DNA from: JANRKF01 sp033763575
Lineage (GTDB): Bacteria; Pseudomonadota; Alphaproteobacteria; Rickettsiales; SXRF01
Length of the DNA: 50,461 nucleotides
Reading direction: 5' to 3'
Assembly: GCA_033763575.1 (NCBI GenBank)
Contig: JANRKF010000030.1
Location: 1-50,461, forward strand
Shown: in pieces, positions 14,100-22,761 of the stretch
Layout of the letters: the number at the start of each line of letters is the position of its first letter
How positions within the stretch are numbered: the stretch's first letter is position 1
Made by a program: the position numbers and the translations under genes
The notes under the pieces: model-generated
Database searches by the model: none
What the model was told of the DNA's origin: nothing
The model's input: the letters and a program-made list of their open reading frames with translations, nothing else

Positions 14100-15491
14100 T
14101 TAATGTTTCAGCGCCTTCACCAGGTCTTCGGTGACTTTCTTGGCGTCACCGAACAGCATCATGGTGTTATCCTGATAAAATAAATCATTTTCAATGCCAG
14201 CATAACCGGCATTCATGCTGCGTTTGATGAACAGCACGGTTTTTGCAGCACCCACATCCAGCACCGGCATGCCGAAAATCGGGCTGCTGGAATTATTCTT
14301 GGCTGCCGGGTTGGTGACGTCGTTGGCGCCGATCACAAAAGCAACATCGGTGGTGGCGAATTCGGAATTGATATCTTCCAGTTCAAATACGCTGTCATAG
14401 GGCACGTTCGCCTCAGCGAGCAGTACGTTCATATGCCCCGGCATGCGTCCTGCGACGGGGTGAATGGCATATTTCACCGTGACGCCTTCTTTTTCCAGCT
14501 CGCTTGCCAATTCGCGCACCGCATGCTGCGCCTGCGCCACCGCCATGCCATAGCCGGGCACGATGATGACCGACGCGGCGTTTTTCATGAGATAGGCCGC
14601 GTCTTCCGCGCTGCCTGCTTTGACAGGTTTATCGGAGGCCGCGCCCGCCGCTTCTGCGGTTGCCTGCGAGCCGAATCCGCCGAAAATGACATTGATGATC
14701 GAGCGGTTCATCGCCTTGCACATGATGTAGGAAAGGATCGCGCCCGATGCGCCAACCAGCGCCCCGGTGATGATGAGCAGCGGGTTTCCGAGCGTAAAGC
14801 CGATGCCTGAGGCCGCCCAGCCGGAATAGCTGTTCAGCATCGAGACCACCACCGGCATGTCGGCGCCGCCAATGGGCAATATCAGCAGGAAGCCCAGCGC
14901 GAACGCCAGCAGCGCCATAAGGATAAAGATCATCTTCGATTCCGACGCGCAGAAAACGATCAGCAGCAATAAAATGCCTGCGGCAAGCGCGGCATTGAGA
15001 AGATGCTGTCCGGGAAAACGCAGCGGCTTGCCGGAAAGCAGCCCTTGCAGCTTGGCGAAAGCAATCACCGATCCGGAGAAAGTAATCGCGCCGATCACCG
15101 TGCCAAGCCCCATCTCCAGCAGGCTGCCGAAATGCAGATCACCGCTTGCGCCGATGCCATAACTCTCCGGCGACCACAGCGCCGCCGAGGCGACCAGCAC
15201 CGCCGCCATGCCCACCAGCGAGTGGAAGGCGGCGACCAGTTGCGGCATCGCCGTCATCGCGATTTTACGGGCGATGCCGGTGCCGATAAGGCCGCCGATC
15301 AGGATGCCAAACAGGATCAGGCCGTAATTGCTGATCACGTCGAGCGCCAGCGTGGTGAGGATGGCGATGACCATGCCCGCCATACCAAGAACATTACCAC
15401 GCCGCGCCGATTCCGGCGACGACAGGCCTTTAAGCGACAGGATAAAAAGCACTGCCGCGACGAGGTAAAGGAGGGTGGCGGTGTTATTCAT
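14100..15491 (-). CDS. pntB: Proton-translocating NAD(P) transhydrogenase, beta subunit
   Basis: Inner-membrane subunit that conducts protons and binds NADP(H), coupling the proton gradient to NADPH formation. The 463-residue protein has about nine hydrophobic segments in residues 1-270 and then the NADP domain with GYGMAVAQAQ, AGRMPGHMNVLLAEA and IGANDVTNPAA. Length is normal. Its ATG overlaps the stop of the preceding unknown gene (TAATG), so the two are translationally coupled. The other two subunits lie upstream, separated by unrelated genes. Confidence 0.96.
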   Translation of the reverse strand: MNNTATLLYLVAAVLFILSLKGLSSPESARRGNVLGMAGMVIAILTTLALDVISNYGLILFGILIGGLIGTGIARKIAMTAMPQLVAAFHSLVGMAAVLVASAALWSPESYGIGASGDLHFGSLLEMGLGTVIGAITFSGSVIAFAKLQGLLSGKPLRFPGQHLLNAALAAGILLLLIVFCASESKMIFILMALLAFALGFLLILPIGGADMPVVVSMLNSYSGWAASGIGFTLGNPLLIITGALVGASGAILSYIMCKAMNRSIINVIFGGFGSQATAEAAGAASDKPVKAGSAEDAAYLMKNAASVIIVPGYGMAVAQAQHAVRELASELEKEGVTVKYAIHPVAGRMPGHMNVLLAEANVPYDSVFELEDINSEFATTDVAFVIGANDVTNPAAKNNSSSPIFGMPVLDVGAAKTVLFIKRSMNAGYAGIENDLFYQDNTMMLFGDAKKVTEDLVKALKH

Positions 15492-16156
15492 TATACTGAC
15501 CTTCCAATTGCATCGGACAAATCCTGCCCTGATTCTGCGAACCGACCGCTATCGAGCATGCGACTGATTATTTCTATTCCTTTATCCCCTATGGCAGCTT
15601 GCTTTTGCTGCTCCGTAAGCGACTGCTCCATGGCATTATAGCTGCTGGCCGTATTATCCCCGGAATATCCCTGAGATCCGGTAAATTTAATGCCATGACT
15701 CTGGAAAAAAGCGCGCACATCACGCACCACCGCAGTATCTAACGAATCACCCGTGCTGGATATTGTCTCACGCAGTGTAACAGCCATCGCGTTTAAAGCT
15801 TTCTGGGAAGGAGGGTCTTCAAGATAATCCCCTCTTGTCTCAATATCCCGCGCCCGCACGGCCCGCATGACGCGTGACCGAAGATTTTCATTGAAATCAT
15901 GTTCCACCGCTTCGTTCAGCAGGTTCGTGATGCCCACAATCGCATTGTGCACGCCACGTTTACGGTTACGATCAAGGCCAAAATTGGGATATACCTGATG
16001 AAACAGCTCCACTACTTCGCCCCATGTTGGCATCCGGTGCAAATCTTCGTTTTTTTGTTGTAACAATTCACAGAATGCTTTTTCATCAGGTTCCTCTTGA
16101 TTCAGCATCATTTCCCGGACACGTGCTTTCATCCCCTCCAATGCTTGATGCGACAT
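15491..16156 (-). CDS. Unknown soluble protein inserted in the transhydrogenase operon
   Basis: A 221-residue protein without recognisable motifs, mainly helical and charged. I place the start at ATG 16156, which has GGAAGG seven nt upstream; the longer frame from 16207 has no ribosome-binding site. It ends with one base shared with the pntB start. It separates pntB from pntAB, although these encode parts of one enzyme. No membrane segment, so it is unlikely to be a structural subunit. Confidence 0.65.
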   Translation of the reverse strand: MSHQALEGMKARVREMMLNQEEPDEKAFCELLQQKNEDLHRMPTWGEVVELFHQVYPNFGLDRNRKRGVHNAIVGITNLLNEAVEHDFNENLRSRVMRAVRARDIETRGDYLEDPPSQKALNAMAVTLRETISSTGDSLDTAVVRDVRAFFQSHGIKFTGSQGYSGDNTASSYNAMEQSLTEQQKQAAIGDKGIEIISRMLDSGRFAESGQDLSDAIGRSV

Positions 16157-16285
16157 GAGCCGACCTTCCCAGTCCTTAGAAAAATAATTTATAATCTGTC
16201 CGAACATAATAATTAATCACACATATTTTCTAAGGTTGAACGACACACCCCGCACCGGCGTTTTCCGGGATGGAGCACGGCAGAA

Positions 16286-16795
16286 TTATTGGCCTTTCAT
16301 ATCACAACTGCCTTTGCTGCAACTTTTGGATTTACAGACCATGCCGAGGATCACGCCCGCGCCCGCGCCCTGCACGAGGTACGCGATGAACCATTTTACG
16401 GCGAGATCGCCCGGAATGGCCAGCCAGATATAGTTGGAGGCATGGGCAAGCCCCATCAGCAGGCCGACTTTGATGCCGAAGCACAACCCACCGGACTTTA
16501 TCGGGCAGCAGCTCGATGCGGCTTCGGGATTGCACTGGCAGGTCGGGCCGCATTTGCAACTGCGGAATTTTTTGAAAAAGCAGACCAGCACCGCCGCCAG
16601 CGCCGCATGATAAGCGATGCAATAGCCGAAGAATTGCTGCATTTCCTCCTGCGGGCGCCACAGGCTCGCGGTGGCTTCATAATCCGCCATCAGCAGATGG
16701 CCATGCACCAGCCAGTCATAACCGAATAAGAAAGCAAACACCGCAATAAAACTGATGATGCATGTCTTGGGGCAGCATTTTTTAGTATTTTCCAT
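16286..16795 (-). CDS. Cysteine-rich four-helix membrane protein
   Basis: A 169-residue integral membrane protein with about four hydrophobic segments (near residues 11-31, 50-75, 105-125 and 130-150). Cys clusters occur in soluble parts: KCCPKTC at the N-terminus, CKCGPTCQCNPEAASSCC in the middle loop and CKSKSCSKGSC at the C-terminus. These could bind metal or form disulfides. The segment GYDWLVHGHLLMADY..LWRP resembles small membrane proteins of unknown function. ATG 16795 is chosen because GGAGGA lies 4 nt upstream. It sits between pntAB and an unknown gene in the same operon. Confidence 0.75.
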   Translation of the reverse strand: MENTKKCCPKTCIISFIAVFAFLFGYDWLVHGHLLMADYEATASLWRPQEEMQQFFGYCIAYHAALAAVLVCFFKKFRSCKCGPTCQCNPEAASSCCPIKSGGLCFGIKVGLLMGLAHASNYIWLAIPGDLAVKWFIAYLVQGAGAGVILGMVCKSKSCSKGSCDMKGQ

Positions 16796-16814
16796 AACGT
16801 CCTCCATGGGGTAA

Positions 16815-17216
16815 TTATTTCTTAGGTTGTTTTTTCTGGAACATCGCAAGCATCCGCTGCGTCACCACAAAGCCGCCGAAGATATTGATGCTGGCGATCA
16901 CGACCGCGATGAAGCCCGCGAGATGCGAAAATCCGTAGCCTTCCGGCCCAAGCGCGATCACAGCGCCGACGATGATGATGCCGGAAATGGCGTTGGTCAC
17001 CGCCATCAGCGGCGTGTGCAGCGCGGGCGTCACCTTCCACACTACATAATAACCGACGAAGCAGGCCAGCACGAAGACCGCCAGCCCGAAAATAAACGGA
17101 TCGACACCGTTCGCATGCTGCATTTGCAGCTGCATGGCATTGATGTCCTCTGCCAGCCCCGCCGACATCTGCGCCAGCTGTTCGGCTTTTTCATTCACGC
17201 TATCAGGATCCACCAT
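16815..17216 (-). CDS. pntAB: NAD(P) transhydrogenase alpha subunit, part 2
   Basis: Small membrane-anchoring subunit of the three-subunit transhydrogenase. The 133 residues have a polar N-terminal tail followed by hydrophobic segments (FIFGLAVFVLACFVGYYVVW, then HTPLMAVTNAISGIIIVGA and AVVIASINIFGGFVV), matching the family, including the TPALHTPLMAVTNAISG signature. GGAGG is 6 nt before the ATG. Located 21 nt after an unknown gene that separates it from pntAA. Confidence 0.93.
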   Translation of the reverse strand: MVDPDSVNEKAEQLAQMSAGLAEDINAMQLQMQHANGVDPFIFGLAVFVLACFVGYYVVWKVTPALHTPLMAVTNAISGIIIVGAVIALGPEGYGFSHLAGFIAVVIASINIFGGFVVTQRMLAMFQKKQPKK

Positions 17217-17237
17217 ACCGAGCCTCCCCGCTTGCCA

Positions 17238-17708
17238 TTAATTCGATTGCGCGAAGATGGGAGAATCCACATTCAGCGTCACGATTTTCCAGTCATCAAA
17301 CACGCTGTCTCTCCTGACCTCCATGCTCATGATGGCGGGCGCATGGTCATAGGTCATTTCGCATTTATAGGCGGCGGAAATAGAGGATTCCGGATGATGC
17401 AGGGTGGCCATAGTTATAAGGTCGCACGTGCCTTTTTTCAGGCTACCAAGCCGTTTGAGCGCATCGAAATATTCGGTGGTGGATTGTTTGGCTTTATTCA
17501 AATTTCCCATCAGGATGGGGTGGGCGCGCATATCCAGTTCCGCCGAGTCCCAATTGGCCGACATCGCCTTCGCCGCGCTCATGATAAAATTGGCGCTGCC
17601 GCGCTTACTCAGAAGGCTGACAGAATAATCCTTCGCATAGCCGCCAAGTATCAGCGCGATGACGACAAGTGCAATATATTTAAGCGTGGTATATTTAATG
17701 TTCTTCAT
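17238..17708 (-). CDS. Unknown exported or membrane-anchored protein in the transhydrogenase operon
   Basis: A 156-residue protein with an N-terminal hydrophobic anchor (YIALVVIALILGGYA) and a soluble domain. The pattern FDALKRLGSLKKGTC...YKCEMTYDHAP...DDWKIVTLNVDSP resembles NTF2/cystatin-like domains of unknown function; this is an inference from pattern only. Two Cys could form a disulfide if exported. ATG 17708 is chosen because AAGGG precedes it; an ATG at 17720 directly adjoins the pntAA stop. Lies between pntAA and pntAB. Confidence 0.65.
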   Translation of the reverse strand: MKNIKYTTLKYIALVVIALILGGYAKDYSVSLLSKRGSANFIMSAAKAMSANWDSAELDMRAHPILMGNLNKAKQSTTEYFDALKRLGSLKKGTCDLITMATLHHPESSISAAYKCEMTYDHAPAIMSMEVRRDSVFDDWKIVTLNVDSPIFAQSN

Positions 17709-17720
17709 GTGACCCTTCAT

Positions 17721-18830
17721 CTATATAAATTGTTTATGCACAGTTTGTCCGTTTTTAACGAGCAACGCACCCGCTACCAGCTCGTCATCCCACTTTGCTT
17801 CTGGCAGCAGCAAAGTGGAGATAAAATTATACAGGTTGCGCGAATAGAGGCTGCTCGCATCCACCGCCACCCGTGACGGCATGTTGGTGTAGCCGATCAA
17901 TATCACGCCGTGCTTCACCACCACCTTATCCGCCTCGGTGAGCGGGCAGTTGCCGCCGCTGGCCGCTGCCAGGTCGACGATCACGCTGCCGGGCTTCATG
18001 GTTTTCACCATCTCCTCGGTAATAAGCACCGGCGCGGGCCGCCCGGGAATAAGAGCCGTTGAAATGACCATATCCTGTTTCCTGATCGTCTCGGCGATGA
18101 GCTCGCTTTGCTTGCGTTTATATTCATCGCTCATTTCCTTGGCGTAGCCGCCCGCCGCATCGCCGGATTCTTCCGCTTTCACTTCGATGAATTTGGCGCC
18201 GAGCGATTCCACCTGTTCCTTTGCCGCCGTCCGCACATCGAACGCGGAGACAATCGCGCCCAGGCGTTTGGCGGTCGCAATCGCCTGCAACCCGGCAACG
18301 CCCGCGCCGAGAATAAGCGTTTTAGCGGCAGGCACCGTTCCCGCCGCCGTCATCATCATCGGCAACACTTTTCCGAAAGCGTTCGCTGCTTCAACCACTG
18401 CGCGATACCCGGCAAGATTGCTTTGCGAAGATAATACATCCATCGCCTGTGCGCGGCTGATGCGCGGCAGCATTTCCAGCGAAAAGGCGGCGATTTTCTT
18501 TTTGTTATATTCGGCGAATAAATCCTTATGCGCGAAGGGCTCCAGCATACCCACCAGCGTCGCGCCTTCCGGAATCATCACGATTTCTTCGGCAGAGGGG
18601 GCGGCCACTTTAAGCACAATATTTGCAGGAGAGAGCGCGTCTTTCGCGCTTGCAACCAGGGTTGCGCCCGCCGCCTCATAATCGCTGTCGGCAATGGAAG
18701 ATGCCGCGCCTGCGCCACGCTCCACCAGCACTTTCGCGCCGAGCGCCACATATTTTTTAACTGCATCAAAGCTCGCCGCAACGCGGGATTCACCAGATCT
18801 GGTTTCTTTGATGATGGCAAGTACGGTCAT
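17721..18830 (-). CDS. pntAA: NAD(P) transhydrogenase alpha subunit, part 1
   Basis: Peripheral NAD(H)-binding subunit of the transhydrogenase. The 369-residue protein shows family features: RVAASFDAVKKY at the start, SLEMLPRISRAQAMDVLSSQ, the dinucleotide motif GAGVAG at 175-180, and GGNCPLTEADKVVVKHGV. It ends before the membrane part found in fused alpha subunits, so this is the split, Rhodospirillum-type arrangement. It follows a Gly-rich unknown gene by about 70 bp, where its promoter may lie. Confidence 0.95.
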   Translation of the reverse strand: MTVLAIIKETRSGESRVAASFDAVKKYVALGAKVLVERGAGAASSIADSDYEAAGATLVASAKDALSPANIVLKVAAPSAEEIVMIPEGATLVGMLEPFAHKDLFAEYNKKKIAAFSLEMLPRISRAQAMDVLSSQSNLAGYRAVVEAANAFGKVLPMMMTAAGTVPAAKTLILGAGVAGLQAIATAKRLGAIVSAFDVRTAAKEQVESLGAKFIEVKAEESGDAAGGYAKEMSDEYKRKQSELIAETIRKQDMVISTALIPGRPAPVLITEEMVKTMKPGSVIVDLAAASGGNCPLTEADKVVVKHGVILIGYTNMPSRVAVDASSLYSRNLYNFISTLLLPEAKWDDELVAGALLVKNGQTVHKQFI

Positions 18831-18899
18831 ATGATTCAGTCATAGAATATTTCCGAATCACAGGGAAGGAATAAATTAAAAAAAACACCCGGCAAAAAA

Positions 18900-19448
18900 T
18901 TATCCGATGTCCATATCCATGCCACGCATCGGTGCGGCGGATGCGAAGGTTTGCGGTGAGATGCTGCCAAGGCTTTCGATGGGTATGCTCGGCGCGAAGG
19001 ATTCGACGAACGAGCCGAGGCTCATTCCCGAATCGCCGAGCGACGCTATAAAATCGCCGAGCGACCCCATCGCGCCGCCTTCGCCACCGCCGCCGACACC
19101 CGCCGCCATATCGGTGATGTTGCGGTTGGAAAACACCATTTTAAGCGCGCGCCAAATAAAATTCCCCTGATTGGTCGCCATCACCGCAAGGCCCTGAATT
19201 TTTTTATCGAGAGGCCCTTGCGAATCGAACATTTTGGTGGGAGCGGCATTTTCCGGATCGTTCATGTTAGGCAATAAGCCGCCGCTGAGACGCGCAACCA
19301 TCCCGACCCTGCCCGCGATCGCCTTGGTGATGAAATCGGCGAAATCGGACTGCTCCTCTTCGCCGCCGGCGCTCGCGGCTTGGCCCGCCGCAAGCTGCGA
19401 CTGCAAATCGGAAAGGCTGATGCCGCCCTGTCCAGCACTCATGGCCAT
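18900..19448 (-). CDS. Gly/Ser-rich unknown protein
   Basis: A 182-residue protein rich in Gly, Ser, Met and Ala. The centre has a more regular segment (GPLDKKIQGLAVMATNQGNF then IWRALKMVF), followed by a low-complexity GVGGGGEGGAMGSLG stretch. No signal peptide or membrane segment. GGAGA lies 8 nt before the ATG and overlaps the 3' end of cobA, so it is probably co-translated with it. No family recognised. Confidence 0.65.
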   Translation of the reverse strand: MAMSAGQGGISLSDLQSQLAAGQAASAGGEEEQSDFADFITKAIAGRVGMVARLSGGLLPNMNDPENAAPTKMFDSQGPLDKKIQGLAVMATNQGNFIWRALKMVFSNRNITDMAAGVGGGGEGGAMGSLGDFIASLGDSGMSLGSFVESFAPSIPIESLGSISPQTFASAAPMRGMDMDIG

Positions 19449-19450
19449 GG

Positions 19451-20245
19451 TTATGTTCTCCTATTACGGTTCACTCTAACATATTTTTGCGCGAAATCAT
19501 ACCCCGCATCTGCCATATCGGCCAAAGCCGCCACTTTCCCGATGATAATCAGGGATGGGGACTGGACTTTTTCTGCCTCGACCGTTGCGGGTAACGCACT
19601 CAGACGAGCGGTGAAAACGCGCTGCTGCGGCGTGGTGCCGCGCTCGATGATGGTGGCCGGAGTATCAGAAGCCACGCCATGCGCCACCAGATTTTTAACA
19701 ATCTCCGCAATATTCACCAGCCCCATATATATCACCAGCGTCGTATCCGGGTCAGCGAGGCTTGGCCAGTTAAGCTCCAGCGGTGCGCTGGTCGCATCCT
19801 GGCGGTGGCCCGTAATAAAACGCACGCTGCCCGCCAGCCCGCGATGGGTGAGCGGAATACCCGCCGCCGCCGCGCAGCCCTGCGCCGAGGTGATGCCGGG
19901 AATAATTTCATGAGGCACCTTCGCGGCGCGGAGCGCTTCCATTTCCTCGCCGCCGCGCCCGAACATGAACGGATCGCCGCCTTTGAGGCGCACCACCCGC
20001 GCATATTTTTTAGAAAGCGTGACGAGCAACTGGTTGATTTCTTCCTGCGGCATCGCCTTATGCTTGCAGCTCTTACCCGCATAGATTTTCGGCACGCCAC
20101 GCGGAATGAGCGCCATGATCTCCTCCGATACCAGCCGGTCATAAACGATGATATCGGCGCGCTCAATCGCCCGCAACGCCTTCACGGTCAGCAATTCGGG
20201 ATCGCCCGGCCCGGCCCCCACCAATATTACACCGTTGTAATTCAC
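19451..20245 (-). CDS. cobA: Uroporphyrinogen-III C-methyltransferase
   Basis: Methylates uroporphyrinogen III at C2 and C7 to precorrin-2, the branch point to siroheme and cobalamin. The 264 residues carry the SUMT motifs: VGAGPGDPELLTVKALRAIE at the N-terminus, VRLKGGDPFMFGRGGEE, GITSAQGCAAAAGIPLTHRG, and ASDTPATIIERGTTPQQR. It is the single-domain form without the CysG siroheme synthase part. No other corrin genes are nearby. Divergent from the lipoprotein gene with a 93-bp spacer. Confidence 0.93.
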   Translation of the reverse strand: MNYNGVILVGAGPGDPELLTVKALRAIERADIIVYDRLVSEEIMALIPRGVPKIYAGKSCKHKAMPQEEINQLLVTLSKKYARVVRLKGGDPFMFGRGGEEMEALRAAKVPHEIIPGITSAQGCAAAAGIPLTHRGLAGSVRFITGHRQDATSAPLELNWPSLADPDTTLVIYMGLVNIAEIVKNLVAHGVASDTPATIIERGTTPQQRVFTARLSALPATVEAEKVQSPSLIIIGKVAALADMADAGYDFAQKYVRVNRNRRT

Positions 20246-20338
20246 CCGTCACCTCTACGCTATTGCATATGCGGTAACATTGTGGCATAGATGTGCGCCT
20301 TACGTCTATCTATTTTAAACCAAGCAAAGGACAGGATT

Positions 20339-20848
20339 ATGAAATTCACCCCACTCATCGCAGCGCTGGCTGTCACTTCATTGCTTACCGCATGTGCTGA
20401 ACAGGGTGGCCAACCTGGGAACGGCGTGATGCAGGGCGGCAACGTCAACAAGGCGGATGTCGGCACGCTGGCCGGTGCGATCGGCGGCGGTATCATCGGC
20501 AGCAACATCGGCGGCGGCAAAGGCGCGATCGCCGGCACGATTGCCGGTACACTGCTGGGTGGTGCACTCGGCAGATCCATCGGCACCTCGCTGGATAACG
20601 CCGACCGCGCGGCCTATAGTCAGGCGTCGCAACGTGCGCTGGAAACCGCGCAGCCCGGCCAGAGCTTGCCATGGAGCAATCCGAACAGCGGCAATTCCGG
20701 CAGCATCACCCCGAAAGGCTATTACCGCAACGCGCAGGGCGATTATTGCCGCGAATACACCCAGACCATTAAAGTCGGTGGTAAAACCGAGCAGGGTTTC
20801 GGCACGGCCTGCCGTGCGCCAGACGGCACCTGGAAGATTGTGGAGTAA
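20339..20848 (+). CDS. Glycine-zipper outer-membrane lipoprotein (17 kDa surface antigen family)
   Basis: A 169-residue lipoprotein: signal peptide MKFTPLIAALAVTSLLTAC with lipobox LTAC at 16-19, then a glycine-zipper region (GTLAGAIGGGIIGSNIGGG, GTIAGTLLGGALGRSIG). It ends in the typical C-terminal domain YYRNAQGDYCREYTQTIKVG. This matches the Rickettsia 17 kDa antigen / RcpF-like surface antigen family, widespread in Alphaproteobacteria. Start ATG 20339 is chosen over an upstream frame because of the preceding aaggacagg and the clean signal peptide. Followed by fabI after 9 nt. Confidence 0.92.
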   Translation: MKFTPLIAALAVTSLLTACAEQGGQPGNGVMQGGNVNKADVGTLAGAIGGGIIGSNIGGGKGAIAGTIAGTLLGGALGRSIGTSLDNADRAAYSQASQRALETAQPGQSLPWSNPNSGNSGSITPKGYYRNAQGDYCREYTQTIKVGGKTEQGFGTACRAPDGTWKIVE

Positions 20849-20857
20849 CCACCGGGC

Positions 20858-21700
20858 ATGAGTTCAGAATCGCAGGAAATTGCAGCGGTCATTCCAACCG
20901 GATCGCTGATGAAAGGCAAACGTGGCCTGATTATGGGCGTTGCCAACGATAAATCCCTCGCATGGGGGATTACTAAATATCTGCATGCGCAGGGCGCGGA
21001 GCTGGCCTTCACCTATCAGGGTGAGGCGCTGGAGAAGCGGGTGCGCCCGCTGGCCGCCGAAGTTGGATCGGACATTGTTCTGCCCTGCGATGTCACTGAG
21101 ATGGCAAGCGTGGATGCCACATTCGCTGAGCTGCAAAAGCGCTGGGGCACGATGGATTTCCTCGTGCATGCCATCGCTTTTTCCGACAAGAACGAGCTGA
21201 AGGGCAAATATGTCGATACCTCGCTCGATAATTTCCTGCTCACCATGAACGTCTCCTGCTATTCTTTTACGGCGGTTGCCAAGCGCGCCTCCGAGCTGAT
21301 GCCGAACGGCGGCAGCATGGTAACGCTCACCTATTACGGCGCGGAAAAAGTTGTTCCGCATTACAACGTGATGGGCGTGGCGAAAGCGGCGCTCGAATGC
21401 AGCATTAAATACCTCGCCGCTGATTTGGGGCCGCAGAATATCCGCATCAACGGTATTTCCGCAGGGCCGGTGAAAACGCTGGCTGCCTCAGGCATCGGCG
21501 ATTTCCGCTATATCCTCAAATGGAATGAATATAACTCGCCACTGGGCCGCAACACCACCATCGAGGATGTCGGCGGGGCAGGGGTGTATCTCTTGTCGCA
21601 ATTAGGCCAGGGCACCACCGGCGAAATCCTGCATGTCGATTCCGGCTACCATGTCGTCGGCATGAAGCGGGTGGATGCGCCCGATATTGCTACGGTGTAG
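20858..21700 (+). CDS. fabI: Enoyl-[acyl-carrier-protein] reductase (NADH)
   Basis: Last reductive step of fatty acid elongation. The 280-residue SDR protein has the cofactor segment GLIMGVANDKSLAWGI near 23-38, AIAFSDKNELKGKY, and the catalytic Tyr-x-x-Met-x3-Lys as Y169, M172 and K176. The C-terminal GEILHVDSGYHVVGM is also typical. There is an N-terminal extension of about 17 residues before the usual MKGKRGL start, and residue 18 (Met) is an alternative start. Follows the lipoprotein gene closely and is 2 nt from the next gene. Confidence 0.95.
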   Translation: MSSESQEIAAVIPTGSLMKGKRGLIMGVANDKSLAWGITKYLHAQGAELAFTYQGEALEKRVRPLAAEVGSDIVLPCDVTEMASVDATFAELQKRWGTMDFLVHAIAFSDKNELKGKYVDTSLDNFLLTMNVSCYSFTAVAKRASELMPNGGSMVTLTYYGAEKVVPHYNVMGVAKAALECSIKYLAADLGPQNIRINGISAGPVKTLAASGIGDFRYILKWNEYNSPLGRNTTIEDVGGAGVYLLSQLGQGTTGEILHVDSGYHVVGMKRVDAPDIATV

Positions 21701-21702
21701 TT

Positions 21703-22752
21703 ATGTCAAGCGTTGCAACAGGGGCAGGTGGTGGCGGCGAGGATAAACCGAAATACGACGATGTTGGCAAAAATTCAGCTGGGAGGCTTGCACATTTTTT
21801 TTCCGGAGACAAAAATTTTAATACGCTTAAAATGCTGATAGATTTATTTCCTCAGAAAAAAGTTTGGAAAGAGAATGTTATTACCTTATCATTTGAATGG
21901 CCATATAGTCATATTAGTGCCCACCACGATGAGCTAGAAGGTGATATTCAGGAGCTGCATGATGACGATGTGCAGAATAGTGTAGTCTTTAGGTTTAATG
22001 ATTCAACCTCGAGAACTATCCAACTGAGCTTTGTCAGAAGCCAAGGATTGCTTGAGAAACTAAATGAAGCTTACAATAATGCTGATATCCTAAGAAATCA
22101 GACTGTGGAAGCTGCACACCTTCAAGTTCCCCCTGCTGAAAGCCCTGCGGGCACTGTTATTGGCACTGCTTCTGAGACATCCCTAGGACCACCTCACCAC
22201 TACGACTCTCTTCTCACATTCTTGAACGAAGCACAGGATAGACTTGGGTCGTTTCACTCTCGAATTGAATCGACGACTAATACGAGCGTCGAGAAACAAG
22301 TGCTCAACCTCAGCCGAAGTAGGGGGGATGGTCTTAGAGGAGGTGATATTGTAAGAACCACTAAGGAGGTGATCTCACTTGCAGACAAGCCGCACCTTAG
22401 ATTCGACCATGATTATAATCGCCTCATTGCCGCAATAGATAAGACCCGACAAGAATTAGCTATCGCAAGGCGGCTAAAAAACAATCAAGCACCTCAGCTG
22501 ACATTGCTCGAAACATTATCCGAACTCGGAGTGATTTTGCATGGTGAAGAGACTTATTTGGGAAAAATCGCAAATCGGCCACATAAAGCTGTTGCAGATG
22601 ATCCAGATAAAGAGTGGCCAGGCCTAACTGAGGCGTTAACTTGGTTAGATAGCTTTTATCAAGCTGTTGAGTCAGCAAAAGCCGCGACTCAGGGAAGATT
22701 GCTTGCGCAGCAAAAAGGGAAATCTAGCGCTGCTACTCCCGGCGATCTCTAG
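21703..22752 (+). CDS. Unknown 349-residue protein downstream of fabI
   Basis: Not recognised. Gly-rich start (SSVATGAGGGGEDKP), then a soluble, mainly helical protein with charged segments (KTRQELAIARRLKNNQAPQL) and no signal or membrane segment. Clearly more A+T-rich and different in codon use from fabI, which it follows by 2 nt, suggesting later acquisition. No good Shine-Dalgarno, so translation probably depends on fabI. Ends 9 bp from the converging CPBP gene. Confidence 0.65.
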   Translation: MSSVATGAGGGGEDKPKYDDVGKNSAGRLAHFFSGDKNFNTLKMLIDLFPQKKVWKENVITLSFEWPYSHISAHHDELEGDIQELHDDDVQNSVVFRFNDSTSRTIQLSFVRSQGLLEKLNEAYNNADILRNQTVEAAHLQVPPAESPAGTVIGTASETSLGPPHHYDSLLTFLNEAQDRLGSFHSRIESTTNTSVEKQVLNLSRSRGDGLRGGDIVRTTKEVISLADKPHLRFDHDYNRLIAAIDKTRQELAIARRLKNNQAPQLTLLETLSELGVILHGEETYLGKIANRPHKAVADDPDKEWPGLTEALTWLDSFYQAVESAKAATQGRLLAQQKGKSSAATPGDL

Positions 22753-22761
22753 AGTCCGTCA

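Noticed and set aside
20339..20848. Taking the 17 kDa antigen as proof of Rickettsiales
   Set aside because: The glycine-zipper surface antigen family is widespread in Alphaproteobacteria; with this G+C content the order cannot be inferred from it.
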